This document shows, piece by piece, positions 7,724 through 15,330 of a stretch of DNA of 38,568 nucleotides. Both the position numbers and the translations under genes were made by a program. Source of the DNA: Veillonella sp. DNF00869 (GTDB lineage: Bacteria > Bacillota > Negativicutes > Veillonellales > Veillonellaceae). Within the stretch, counting starts at the first letter, position 1, and the number at the start of each line of letters is the position of its first letter. The stretch lies in contig NZ_KQ960769.1 of assembly GCF_001553345.1 (NCBI RefSeq), forward strand, positions 23,400 to 61,967, given 5' to 3'. The notes under the pieces are model-generated. The model did not search any database. It saw nothing but the letters and a program-made list of their open reading frames with translations, and had not been told where the DNA came from.

Positions 7724-9061
7724 ATGTCAGAGATGAAAATGCCTCAAGTGGGTGCGAGCCGCAAAGAAATTATTGCGAACTGGCAACCAGAAAATCCCGA
7801 ATTTTGGGAAAAGTTTGGCAAAAAAATTGCTAAACAAAACTTGGTAGTTTCTACCATTGCATTAACGTTATCATTTTGCGTATGGTATTTATGGTCAACC
7901 ATCGCAGCACAATTAAATGGAGCTGGATTCCATTTCACAACAGAACAGTTATTTACACTGGCTGCCTTCCCAGGTTTAGTAGGTGCTACATTCCGTTTTA
8001 TTTATACTTACATGCCAGCTTTAATAGGTGGTAGAAACTGGACTTTTATTTCTACAATTATTTTATTAGTACCTGTAGTATGGTTAGGCTATGCTGTACA
8101 AGATACAACAACATCTTATGAAACATTCATGATCTTAACAGCTTTGATCGGTTTAGCCGGCGGTAACTTCTCCTCCTCCATGGCTTACATCGGTAACTTC
8201 TTCCCTAAATCTGAAAAAGGTACCGCTCTTGGCATTAATGGTGGTATTGGTAACCTTGGGATCTCCGTTATCTATTTCTTAGCTCCATTCGCTATGGGTT
8301 CTGCTACATTAGGTAATATCTTCGGTGTCACACCAGCTATCGTTAAAGGCAATGCAGTATACTTAGCCAACGCGGCGTTTATGTGGATTGTGCCTTTAGT
8401 AATTATCTTAGCGTGCATGACTCGTTACATGGATAACTTGCCACTAGCAAAACCTAATCCTAAAGCGCTGGCTCAAATTTTTAGCAACAAACACACATGG
8501 GCTATGACATTGTTATATACATGTTCCTTCGGTGCCTTCTCTGGATATGCAGCAGCACTTGGTCTACTTGTTAAAACAGAGTTCCCTGAAATTCCATTTG
8601 CTCACATCGCATTCGTGGGACCTTTAGTATCTGCCAGCCTTCGTCCAGTAGGTGGTTGGTTAGCTGACAAAATCAATAGCGGTACAAAAATTACTTTCAT
8701 CGGTTTGATTGGTTTATGTATCACTACTGTATTAATCGCTGTAGGCGTGGATATGCATCACTTCGACTTTTTCTTTGGAATGACTGTATTAATGTTCGTA
8801 TCCTGCGGTTTCGTAACAGGATCTACATTCCGTATGATTCCTCACATCTTCACAGATGGATTACAATCTTCCTTAATTGCTGGTTTCGTAGCGGCAGTTG
8901 CTGCGTACGGTGCGTTCATTACACCAAAGATCTTTGGTTATGTGTACACAACATTTGGAAGTATCCACCCAGCATTCGCAGTATTACTAGCTTTCAATAT
9001 CGTAACAGTATTCGTATGTTACTGGTTCTACGTTCGTAAAGCAGCTAACATGAATGTATAA
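7724..9061 (+). CDS. narK: Nitrate/nitrite transporter, NarK/NNP family (MFS)
   Basis: This is a 445-residue membrane protein with about twelve hydrophobic segments, of the nitrate/nitrite porter family. Family signatures are seen: GGNFSSSMAYIGNFFPKSEKG in the N-half (the motif around TM4-5), GINGGIGNLG just after it, and an intracellular GGWLADK loop in the second half, which is the MFS loop motif. It would import nitrate and export nitrite for the NarGHI complex. The start is supported by AAGGAG 7 to 8 bases upstream. It is divergent from the regulator and nar operon and is closed by a terminator, so it is monocistronic. Confidence 0.94.
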   Translation: MSEMKMPQVGASRKEIIANWQPENPEFWEKFGKKIAKQNLVVSTIALTLSFCVWYLWSTIAAQLNGAGFHFTTEQLFTLAAFPGLVGATFRFIYTYMPALIGGRNWTFISTIILLVPVVWLGYAVQDTTTSYETFMILTALIGLAGGNFSSSMAYIGNFFPKSEKGTALGINGGIGNLGISVIYFLAPFAMGSATLGNIFGVTPAIVKGNAVYLANAAFMWIVPLVIILACMTRYMDNLPLAKPNPKALAQIFSNKHTWAMTLLYTCSFGAFSGYAAALGLLVKTEFPEIPFAHIAFVGPLVSASLRPVGGWLADKINSGTKITFIGLIGLCITTVLIAVGVDMHHFDFFFGMTVLMFVSCGFVTGSTFRMIPHIFTDGLQSSLIAGFVAAVAAYGAFITPKIFGYVYTTFGSIHPAFAVLLAFNIVTVFVCYWFYVRKAANMNV

Positions 9062-9072
9062 TTAAATCTGAT

Positions 9073-9104
9073 AAAAAAGAGCACGGTTCAGGCCGTGCTT
9101 TTTT
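9073..9104 (+). terminator. narK intrinsic terminator
   Basis: GCACGG (9081-9086) pairs with CCGTGC (9093-9098) across a six-base loop, flanked by an A-run and followed by six T residues. Confidence 0.88.
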
Positions 9105-9168
9105 GTATGCTTAACGATTCTGTTGTGCCATATGAGTTGTATTGAAAGTTACTAGAATTTGCTATTGA

Positions 9169-9239
9169 TTCGCCTATTGTAATATTTAATCGCCTAAAAA
9201 TATGGTATAATTAGGCGAATATAGAAAGGAGTAGGCGAA
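9169..9239. promoter_or_regulatory. Four-copy TTCGCCTA operator array around the fic remnant promoter
   Basis: TTCGCCTA occurs at 9169-9176, ATCGCCTA at 9189-9196, and the reverse complement TAGGCGAA at 9212-9219 and 9232-9239. The pairs face each other across a -10 TATAAT (9206-9211), and the last copy touches the ATG at 9239. This layout suggests autoregulation by the winged-helix domain of the broken gene downstream. Confidence 0.65.
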
Positions 9240-9521
9240 TGAAAACTTTTAATTATTCACTCTATGAAAGTACTCTATGGGATAGTGAAATTATTAATTT
9301 ATTAGCACAGATCCATGAACACAAGGGAAAACAGGAACTATTCATACAACAAAAGCCTGCTGTGCTAGATACACTAGTGGAAATTGCAAAGATTCAAAGT
9401 ATTGAATGCAGTTCCAATCCTAAGTAAATCCACCATAGAAAATATGTTGAAACAATTAGTAGAAGAAAAGTACATTGAACGACACGGAAAAGGGAAAGCC
9501 ACCTTTTATGTGAAGAAATAA
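9239..9521 (+). pseudogene. Fic-family protein remnant, internal deletion
   Basis: The first 60 codons resemble the N-terminal part of Fic proteins (ending QKPAVLDTLVEIAKIQSIECSSN, here cited in pieces: PAVLDTLVEIAKI and IECSSN). The frame then stops at 9427. A second frame continues from about 9411 with KSTIENMLKQLVEEKYIE and ends at 9521; this resembles the C-terminal winged helix of the same family. The central catalytic Fic domain with its HPFxxGNGR motif is absent. The gene therefore lost its middle by deletion and is out of frame at the junction. It keeps a good ribosome site and an operator array upstream. Confidence 0.6.
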
Positions 9522-9535
9522 TATACCAATGAATT

Positions 9536-9757
9536 TAATTATACTAAACTAGTAATGCCTCGCCAACTAGTTTTACCATTGGATTATGGCATGTTGATGA
9601 TAAAAGAAACAGCTCCTATGCGGTTACTCGATGCTGTATTGAAGGAATTAGACTATAAAGAGTTACAGCATTTGTATTCTTCTAAAGAAAATTTGTCAAC
9701 TGATCTTGACAATATCAAATCCCATTGTTGTCATAAGGATTGGTTTGTTGTAAAATG
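9536..9757 (+). pseudogene. Transposase N-terminal remnant (IS1182-like)
   Basis: A short open frame from 9555 encodes LVLPLDYGMLMIKETAPMRL and LDAVLKELDYKELQHLYS, similar to the start of IS1182-type transposases (LPxD..LIPxxHxVRLxDxVVExxD pattern). The preceding bases from about 9536 give matching residues NYTKLVMPRQ in the same frame but without a proper start. The similarity ends at about 9690, where a 20-bp direct repeat begins. The DDE catalytic part is missing. The identification rests on pattern recall only. Confidence 0.45.
9698..9717 (+). repeat. 20-bp direct repeat flanking cupin insert, left copy
   Basis: AACTGATCTTGACAATATCA is repeated exactly at 10239-10258. The two copies bracket the G+C-rich cupin gene. 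Weaker similarity continues downstream of both copies (TAACTGA.CC.CTAAA and TATAAAA), so the true duplication may be longer and decayed. Confidence 0.8.
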
Positions 9758-9847
9758 AAGTTGAATAGCGAAGGATATGACGATGATTACTTTAACTGAG
9801 CACCCTAAAACGATATAAAATACGAATTTTTGAAAGGAGCAAACATC

Positions 9848-10219
9848 ATGGTAAATGAAATCACAAACGATTTTGCAACGCGACGTTTTCGCGTGGCAAA
9901 TGTGGCAAAGGCGGGCAATGTCGCAACGCGCACGCCAATCTACAGCACGGAGTCAACGAGCGGTGTCGTCTGGGTCATAAAGCCTGGGCAGACGATTCAG
10001 CCGCACGGTCACGCCAATGCAGATGATATATGGATTTGCATTGAGGGAGAGGGCGTCTTTTACCCTACCCCCGGAGAGGAGCACCCCATCGCGAAGGGCG
10101 ATGTCATCGTCTCAGCGAAGGGCATGTGCCACGGGATGAAAAATACAGGCACGAAGGACTTTGTCTTTGTTGGCATCCTTGCCCCCGTCCCTGCGGATTA
10201 TTTCCCCATCGAGCCGTAA
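9848..10219 (+). CDS. Small single-domain cupin protein
   Basis: This is a 123-residue cupin. Motif 1 is visible as GQTIQPHGHANADDIWICIE (two His, then acidic residues) and motif 2 as GDVIVSAKGMCHGMKN, with the family His and Asn. Such proteins bind a metal in a beta barrel, but the substrate cannot be told. I prefer the ATG at 9848, which follows AAAGGAG by 8 bases, over one at 9830. Base composition differs sharply from its neighbours: many codons end in C or G (GTC, ATC, CCC, ACG), while surrounding genes are A+T-rich. With the flanking direct repeats this points to horizontal acquisition. Confidence 0.8.
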   Translation: MVNEITNDFATRRFRVANVAKAGNVATRTPIYSTESTSGVVWVIKPGQTIQPHGHANADDIWICIEGEGVFYPTPGEEHPIAKGDVIVSAKGMCHGMKNTGTKDFVFVGILAPVPADYFPIEP

Positions 10220-10238
10220 AGAGTCTGTAGACAGTAGG

Positions 10239-10258
10239 AACTGATCTTGACAATATCA
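10239..10258 (+). repeat. 20-bp direct repeat flanking cupin insert, right copy
   Basis: Exact copy of the repeat at 9698-9717, located 19 bases after the cupin stop codon. Confidence 0.8.
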
Positions 10259-10365
10259 GTATCACCCTATGGGAAATTAATAACCGTGGATATAACTGAA
10301 CCACTAAATAGCTATATAAAACCTAATAACTATATTATTTCTTTTTAATATATACACCATATAAA

Positions 10366-10391
10366 AAGGGGCTGTAACAAAACAGCCCCTT
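10366..10391. terminator. Hairpin downstream of cupin gene
   Basis: AAGGGGCTGT (10366-10375) pairs perfectly with ACAGCCCCTT (10382-10391) across a six-base loop. There is no T-run directly after it. Hairpins of this look are common near insertion sequence ends. Confidence 0.55.
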
Positions 10392-10396
10392 AAACT

Positions 10397-10442
10397 AAAA
10401 AAGCTATGAGTTGATTTTATATATTCAACTCATAGCTTTTTT
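10397..10442. terminator. Bidirectional intrinsic terminator
   Basis: An 18-bp perfect stem: AAAAAAGCTATGAGTTGA (10397-10414) pairs with 10425-10442. An A-run on one side and a T-run on the other make it active on either strand. With the hairpin before it and the jag terminator after it, it insulates the accessory patch from the origin region. Confidence 0.8.
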
Positions 10443-10455
10443 CTATATTTCTAAG

Positions 10456-10477
10456 AAAAAGGACCCCGAAGGGCCCT
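10456..10477 (-). terminator. Terminator of the rpmH-jag cluster
   Basis: On the minus strand AGGGCCC-TTCG-GGGTCCT forms a 7-bp stem (one G-T pair) with a UUCG tetraloop, followed by a five-T run including the last stem base. Confidence 0.85.
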
Positions 10478-10584
10478 CTTCATAGTTATAGATAATCTGT
10501 TACTATATGCCACAAATCATCTATTGTCATCTCTACAGATATGCATATACATCAATATAAAAGTTGATGATATATAGTAGAAGT

Positions 10585-11352
10585 CTATCGTTTGTAATAA
10601 ATTACAATATGACGATATGGTTCTTGTCCTTCGCTATCTGTTTTGATATTTTTTTCGTTTTGCAAAGCTAAGTGAATAATTTTTCGTTCAAAAGCATTCA
10701 TTGGTTCTAAAGCAATTTTTTGACGTGTACGTCGTACTTTAGCACCTAAGCGATGTGCCAATTGAATCAAAGTTTCTTCACGACGGGAACGATAATTTTC
10801 TACGTCCACAACAATTTGGCAACGACGGCGAACTTCTTTATTAGCCACAAGATTTGTTAAATATTGAATGGCATCTAATGTTTGACCATGTTTACCAATC
10901 AAAATACCTAAGTCTTCTCCATGTACTTGGAATGTGATCTTATCTTTAGTAGTCAATTTTTCAATCTGTACAGATAAACCCATCTTTCCAAACATGCCTA
11001 ATAAAAATTCTTTACCTGTATCGGCAATGAAATCTTGTTCTGCTTTTGTAATACCATCTTCGACTACCACAGGAATTTCAGTTTCCACTGTTTCCACAGT
11101 GTCTACCGCTACTTCCGTTACAATTTCTACAACCGGTACTACTGGCTCTTCCGTAACAGCTGTATGAGTTACCGCTGCTGCTTCAAAGTATACTCGAACA
11201 AGAGCATCTTTTTTACCAAAGCCTAAAAAACCTTTTGATGGCTCTTCTAACACTTTCACAGACGTAACAACACGACCTTGAGATTCAATTTGGGCTGTTG
11301 CTTGTGAAGTTGCCTCTTCAATCGTTTTTGCTGACACTTCAATGTAATCCAT
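10585..11352 (-). CDS. jag: Jag/KhpB RNA-binding protein
   Basis: This is a 255-residue RNA-binding protein with the full Jag layout. An N-terminal Jag_N domain (about 1-55) carries EEPSKGFLGFGKKDALV. A Val/Thr/Glu-rich linker follows (about 60-115), then a KH domain with the GxxG loop GKHG (about 153-156), and a C-terminal R3H domain with RRTRQKIALEPMNAFERK. KhpB partners with KhpA in other Firmicutes and affects cell division and envelope genes. It lies 10 bases after yidC in the conserved rpmH-rnpA-yidD-yidC-jag order and ends before a strong terminator. Confidence 0.94.
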   Translation of the reverse strand: MDYIEVSAKTIEEATSQATAQIESQGRVVTSVKVLEEPSKGFLGFGKKDALVRVYFEAAAVTHTAVTEEPVVPVVEIVTEVAVDTVETVETEIPVVVEDGITKAEQDFIADTGKEFLLGMFGKMGLSVQIEKLTTKDKITFQVHGEDLGILIGKHGQTLDAIQYLTNLVANKEVRRRCQIVVDVENYRSRREETLIQLAHRLGAKVRRTRQKIALEPMNAFERKIIHLALQNEKNIKTDSEGQEPYRHIVIYYKR

Positions 11353-11362
11353 GCCTAGCCTC

Positions 11363-12004
11363 CTATTTGTTATTACGATAAATTAATGTTTGTTGTGCTA
11401 ATTGGAATAGATTTGAAACTACCCAGTAAATTACCAATCCACTAGCAAAGTTTAAACTAATATAGCCAATGAATAGTGGCATAAAGATATTCATAATCTT
11501 TGCTTGTTGATTATTACCACCGCTAGCAGATGTTTGTTTACTCATGATGTAAGTAGACAAGGCAGATAACACTGGTAATACATAGATTGGATCTGGATCA
11601 CTCAAATTTGGTAACCATAAGAATTGCGCATATTGAGGATCATATGGATATCCTTGCAATGCATAGAATATAGCAATCAAGAATGGCATTTGCACAAGAA
11701 GTGGTAAACAACCAGCTAATGGGTTGATGCCTAAGTCTTTGTACATTTTCATAATTTCTTGCTGTGCTTTTTGTGGATTGTCCTTATATTTGTCTTGGAT
11801 GGCTTTCATTTTTGGTTGTAAATCAGCCATGCCTTTCATAGACTGCACTTGTTTTTGTGTCAACGGTGCTAATATAAGTTTAATAACAATGGTAAGCAAA
11901 ATAATCGCGATACCATAGCTCGGGAAGCCCATCGCTTTTGTGCCCAAAAACGAATATTCCACAAGGCTTCTCATAAAATCTACTAAATATTGAAAGATTT
12001 CCAT
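11363..12004 (-). CDS. yidC: Membrane protein insertase YidC
   Basis: YidC inserts and folds inner-membrane proteins, alone or with SecYEG. This is the short form (213 residues from the ATG at 12004, which follows GGAG by 5 bases; an upstream in-frame ATG at 12052 has no such site). Five membrane segments are visible. TIVIKLILAPLTQKQ carries Lys42 where many homologues have the conserved groove Arg. A cytoplasmic helical hairpin follows (KMKAIQDKYKDNPQKAQQEI). No large periplasmic P1 domain is present, even though Negativicutes have an outer membrane. No lipobox Cys is seen near the N-terminus. Confidence 0.95.
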   Translation of the reverse strand: MEIFQYLVDFMRSLVEYSFLGTKAMGFPSYGIAIILLTIVIKLILAPLTQKQVQSMKGMADLQPKMKAIQDKYKDNPQKAQQEIMKMYKDLGINPLAGCLPLLVQMPFLIAIFYALQGYPYDPQYAQFLWLPNLSDPDPIYVLPVLSALSTYIMSKQTSASGGNNQQAKIMNIFMPLFIGYISLNFASGLVIYWVVSNLFQLAQQTLIYRNNK

Positions 12005-12113
12005 GTCTACTCCTTTTTTTGTTCTCTGTAGTATACACCTTTGTGTACCCATATACGTTATGGTATGGTCTATATTTCATCCATACAGGTACTCAGGTAT
12101 TTCCAAAACTGTG

Positions 12114-12341
12114 CTACGGCAAAGGATCATATCCACCCTTATGAAAGGGATGGCATTTCAAAATCCGTTTTATGCCTAAATAGCTACCTTTTAAAGGTCC
12201 ATACCGTCGCAATGCTTGCAACATGTACATCGAACAGGTGGGATAAAAACGACAAGTACTTGGCTTTAAAGGAGATAGAGCATATCGATAGAACTGAACT
12301 AATCCAATTAACAAGTAATTTACAAGTTTACTAATACCCAT
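12114..12341 (-). CDS. yidD: Membrane protein insertion efficiency factor YidD
   Basis: This 75-residue protein has the YidD signature: an amphipathic N-terminal helix, [20 protein letters not shown] with paired cysteines, then [20 protein letters not shown] and the ending [13 protein letters not shown]. It is thought to help YidC-dependent insertion. Its start overlaps the rnpA stop by one base (TAATG). Confidence 0.95.
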   Translation of the reverse strand: MGISKLVNYLLIGLVQFYRYALSPLKPSTCRFYPTCSMYMLQALRRYGPLKGSYLGIKRILKCHPFHKGGYDPLP

Positions 12342-12694
12342 TAGTTTCTATCCTTTACTAATTTACATTTTTTGAATAGACGCATCATTTCACGTTCTGC
12401 TTGTTCATACGTAGCATTGGCTAAATAACCTCGACCTACAACTACAATATGATGACCTTCGCGCAATTCATGTTGATGCAGACGATACACTTCTTTCATC
12501 AAACGTCGTGCTCTGTTGCGCTGTACTGCGCCACCTACTTTTTTACCTGTGACGAAACCAATTTTACTTTTTTGCTTTGCCACTGGCATATGATAGACCA
12601 CACAAAGACGTCCCACTTCATAGCGACCGTGCTTATACACTAATTGATATTCATTGTTTTTCCGTATTCTTCTATCTTTTGTTAAACTATTCAT
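12341..12694 (-). CDS. rnpA: Ribonuclease P protein component
   Basis: RnpA is the protein subunit of RNase P, which trims tRNA 5' leaders with the rnpB RNA. The 117-residue protein is basic. It contains [32 protein letters not shown] (the RNR motif, given here as [11 protein letters not shown]) and HHIVVVGRG. It is preceded by rpmH and a small hairpin, and its stop overlaps the yidD start. Confidence 0.95.
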   Translation of the reverse strand: MNSLTKDRRIRKNNEYQLVYKHGRYEVGRLCVVYHMPVAKQKSKIGFVTGKKVGGAVQRNRARRLMKEVYRLHQHELREGHHIVVVGRGYLANATYEQAEREMMRLFKKCKLVKDRN

Positions 12695-12721
12695 AGTTAT
12701 CCTTTAATACCGTACATACAG

Positions 12722-12746
12722 AAAAACTTGGCTGTACGGCCAAGTT
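12722..12746 (-). terminator. Hairpin with T-run between rpmH and rnpA
   Basis: On the minus strand AACTTGGC (12746-12739) pairs with GCCAAGTT (12732-12725), followed by further T residues. It probably lets the abundant rpmH message end early while some polymerase continues into rnpA. Confidence 0.7.
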
Positions 12747-12764
12747 CTCTAGCTGTATATTTGA

Positions 12765-12899
12765 TTATGCAGATAAGCGTTTTCTGCCTTTAGCGCGTCG
12801 ACGTTTTAATACTAGACGGCCACCGATGGTTTTCATACGTTCACGGAAACCATGAGTACGTTTTCTCCAAAGTGTATTTGGTTGGTAAGTACGTTTCAT
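12765..12899 (-). CDS. rpmH: 50S ribosomal protein L34
   Basis: A 44-residue, Arg/Lys-rich protein that starts [20 protein letters not shown] and ends GRKRLSA, diagnostic of L34. AGGAGG lies 5 to 10 bases upstream of the ATG. It is the first gene of the leftward cluster beside oriC. A minus-strand TATAAT at 13121-13116 is the best visible promoter candidate. Confidence 0.97.
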   Translation of the reverse strand: MKRTYQPNTLWRKRTHGFRERMKTIGGRLVLKRRRAKGRKRLSA

Positions 12900-13212
12900 T
12901 ACAACAACACCTCCTCATGATAGGTTTATTTTTTCGTATACCATAACATAGTAATTATATGTATAAACCCTAATTCTGTCAATATAAACCTTGTTTTTAA
13001 TAGCATATATATAAACGATATGTAATATTGTTGTAATAGATATCTATATACATCTATAAATATCTCATATCTTTTATGATACTCTTTATTTCCTTATGCT
13101 AAATTCTTTACTTTCATTATAACTTTTATAGTAATAAGTAAAGATTTTTGGGAAGAACTATAGAAAAGTAAAAATGAATCCCAGAGAATGCATAGTAAAG
13201 AAAAAAAGTTTT

Positions 13213-13221
13213 TGGTATAAT
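13213..13221 (+). promoter_or_regulatory. Probable dnaA promoter (extended -10)
   Basis: TGGTATAAT (13213-13221) is an extended -10 element. The -35 is weak. It lies 200 bases before dnaA and ahead of the upstream DnaA boxes, so DnaA could autoregulate here. Confidence 0.5.
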
Positions 13222-13273
13222 AATGACATACACCAACGAAGGGTTATAAACAAGTATTTTTATTTTTCACATG

Positions 13274-13406
13274 TTATCCACTGACTTATTCACATTATTG
13301 TGGATAGAAACAATTCTACTTATTATCTTGTTTATGAACTCTTTTTCTTTGTCTAATTTTTAGTTATCCACATTATGATGATGTGGACAAATAATTCTTA
13401 TACACA
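13274..13406. other. oriC, upstream DnaA-box cluster
   Basis: Six 9-mers close to TTATCCACA are visible: TTATCCACT (13274-13282), TTATTCACA (13286-13294), TGTGGATAG reversed (13299-13307), TTATCCACA perfect (13364-13372), TGTGGACAA reversed (13382-13390) and TTATACACA (13398-13406). They sit in an A+T-rich 520-base gap between rpmH and dnaA. The rest of the gap (12900-13270) shows only promoter-like TATAAT motifs in each direction. Confidence 0.88.
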
Positions 13407-13422
13407 TGCAGGAAGGTTTATT

Positions 13423-15063
13423 ATGAGTGACTTAGATCTTTACTCCCTATGGGACCAAGTGATGCAAAAAACAAAAACGAAAATGCCCCAGCAAATGTGG
13501 GATTCCTTGGTTGTTAATTCATTGATGCCCTATTCTATGACATCTACTATTTTGACTTTATTTGTTATGGATCCTAGCAAGCTAAAATATATTCAAACCC
13601 CATTAGTCCATAACCAAATCGTAGAGGCAGCAAAAAGTTTACTCCCTACCTTGCAGACCATCGACTATTTAACAGATACGGCAACGGTAAATGCATCTCC
13701 TGCGGAACAGATGAGTACACCTCCTACAGAGATTCCCCCTATGCCGCCTATCGATATGCCTTCTATTGAAGACACAACAATAGAAAGCTCTCCATCTCCT
13801 ATCATCCCTCCCCCTTGGGATGCAGAAGAGTATAATGAAGTATTACCAGAAGGAGTAAGCCGTCCTAGTTATGATTCTCCTGTCATCATTCAAAGAAATA
13901 CTTCTCCTTCACAAGGCATTCAAAGACCAGTCCCTGCCGATTTATTTGCTTCTAAAACAACCGTTCCTGTACCACCTGTACAACGAAACATGAGTAGTTC
14001 TTCAAAATCACATCTAAATCGTGCTTTCACTTTTGATAATTATATCGAATCTAATTCTAACCGTATGGCTTTCAGTGCTGCGAAAGCAGTAGCTGAAAAT
14101 CCAGGACTTCGTTACAATCCACTATATATTCACGGTCAATCTGGTCTTGGTAAAACCCATTTAATGCATGCTATTGGCAATGAAATTTTAGCCCTCAATC
14201 CATCTGCTAAAATTATGTCTATTACCAGTGAAGATTTTATGAATAGTTTTATTGAATCATTACGGACAAAAACACCGGATCAATTCCGTCGTAACTTCCG
14301 AGATATCGATGTACTCATCATTGACGATGTACAATTCTTAGAAGAAAAAAATAAGAAAACGACGCAAGAAGAGTTTTTTAATACCTTCAATCATTTATTG
14401 AGTCACAATAAAGCGGTTATCCTGTCTAGCGATAAACCACCAAAAGATTATAAAGAAATGGAAGAACGCTTAATCACACGATTCAACAGTGGTCTTACTG
14501 TAGAAATTGAAGCACCAAATCCTGAGATGATTGAAGCCATCATCCATGAGGAAATCGATCATCGTCGTAGTGAATACCCAACCTTATATGTTCCAAAAGA
14601 GGTTATCCACCTATTTGCACAGTATTTTAATAAGCGAAATATTCGTGAACTAAAAGGCGCCTTTGAAACATTAATTACACAAGCGGCTATTACAAATCGA
14701 TTAGAAACAATTGATGTAGAATTTACAAATAAGGCAATTAAAGACTTTATCATCCATACAGAAAAAATTGTATTATCCATTAAGTATATTCAAGAATTTA
14801 TAGCAGATTACTTTAAAATCAAGCTAGAACATTTAGTAAGTCAAAAACGAAATAAGCAATATGCTCATCCACGCCAAATTGCTATGTATTTAGCTCGTGA
14901 ATTAATCAATGAAAGTTACCCTCAAATTTCCTTTGCTTTTGGTAAAAAAGACCATACTACCGCATTACATGCATATGAAAAAATTTCTAGAGAAATAGAA
15001 AAAGACCAAGATTTACGACATACTATCGATCGTATTCGCAAAGAATTAGAAGAAGCAAAGTAA
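13423..15063 (+). CDS. dnaA: Chromosomal replication initiator DnaA
   Basis: DnaA binds oriC boxes and opens the origin. The protein has 546 residues from the ATG at 13423, preceded by AGGAAGG. An upstream in-frame ATG at 13375 lies inside DnaA boxes and is rejected. Domain I covers about 1-85. A long Pro/Ser-rich linker (about 100-200) makes the protein larger than the usual 450. The AAA+ core has Walker A GQSGLGKTH (about 236-244) and Walker B LIIDDVQFLE (about 298-307). The C-terminal DNA-binding domain contains IAMYLARELI and FGKKDHTTALHAYEKI, the DnaA-box-reading signature. Confidence 0.98.
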   Translation: MSDLDLYSLWDQVMQKTKTKMPQQMWDSLVVNSLMPYSMTSTILTLFVMDPSKLKYIQTPLVHNQIVEAAKSLLPTLQTIDYLTDTATVNASPAEQMSTPPTEIPPMPPIDMPSIEDTTIESSPSPIIPPPWDAEEYNEVLPEGVSRPSYDSPVIIQRNTSPSQGIQRPVPADLFASKTTVPVPPVQRNMSSSSKSHLNRAFTFDNYIESNSNRMAFSAAKAVAENPGLRYNPLYIHGQSGLGKTHLMHAIGNEILALNPSAKIMSITSEDFMNSFIESLRTKTPDQFRRNFRDIDVLIIDDVQFLEEKNKKTTQEEFFNTFNHLLSHNKAVILSSDKPPKDYKEMEERLITRFNSGLTVEIEAPNPEMIEAIIHEEIDHRRSEYPTLYVPKEVIHLFAQYFNKRNIRELKGAFETLITQAAITNRLETIDVEFTNKAIKDFIIHTEKIVLSIKYIQEFIADYFKIKLEHLVSQKRNKQYAHPRQIAMYLARELINESYPQISFAFGKKDHTTALHAYEKISREIEKDQDLRHTIDRIRKELEEAK

Positions 15064-15072
15064 TATTAAATT

Positions 15073-15258
15073 TGTGTATAAGTATGTGTTTAACTTGTTT
15101 ACATTTTGTGATTACATTGTTAACAAACATACACTTACACACAAGGTATTTATAGACCTGTTACTATGTGGATATATAAAATTTTCTAATCCCAATGTTG
15201 TAAACATGTGTAAAACATTGAAATTTATAAGTTTTATGGACCTATCCACTTATACACG
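15073..15258. other. oriC, dnaA-dnaN DnaA-box cluster
   Basis: Boxes seen: TGTGTATAA reversed (15073-15081), TTACACACA (15135-15143), TGTGGATAT reversed (15167-15175), CTATCCACT (15242-15250) and TTATACACG (15250-15258). The last two adjoin a short GC patch and a DnaA-trio-like tract. A 70-codon open frame across this gap has no coding features. Confidence 0.85.
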
Positions 15259-15318
15259 CGTCCTACTACTACGTCTACTACTTTAAATAAAAAACTTTAA
15301 CATAGTTATATTAGTCAT
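15259..15318 (+). other. Probable DNA unwinding element with DnaA-trios
   Basis: Directly after the last DnaA box comes GCG, then CTACTACTACGTCTACTACT (15263-15282) and an A+T-only-like stretch (TTTAAATAAAAAAC). The order box, GC patch, trinucleotide repeats, AT-rich DNA matches the basal unwinding system described for Bacillus subtilis oriC. Confidence 0.75.
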
Positions 15319-15330
15319 AAGGAGTTAATA

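Noticed and set aside
10104..10304. Minus-strand open frame over the cupin gene end
   Set aside because: It results from the high G+C of the cupin gene and shows no family features.
12041..12334. Plus-strand open frame over yidD
   Set aside because: It lies antisense to yidD, whose protein signature is unmistakable.
15074..15286. 70-codon open frame between dnaA and dnaN
   Set aside because: It overlaps DnaA boxes and the DnaA-trio tract, has no ribosome site and an atypical composition rich in repeats.
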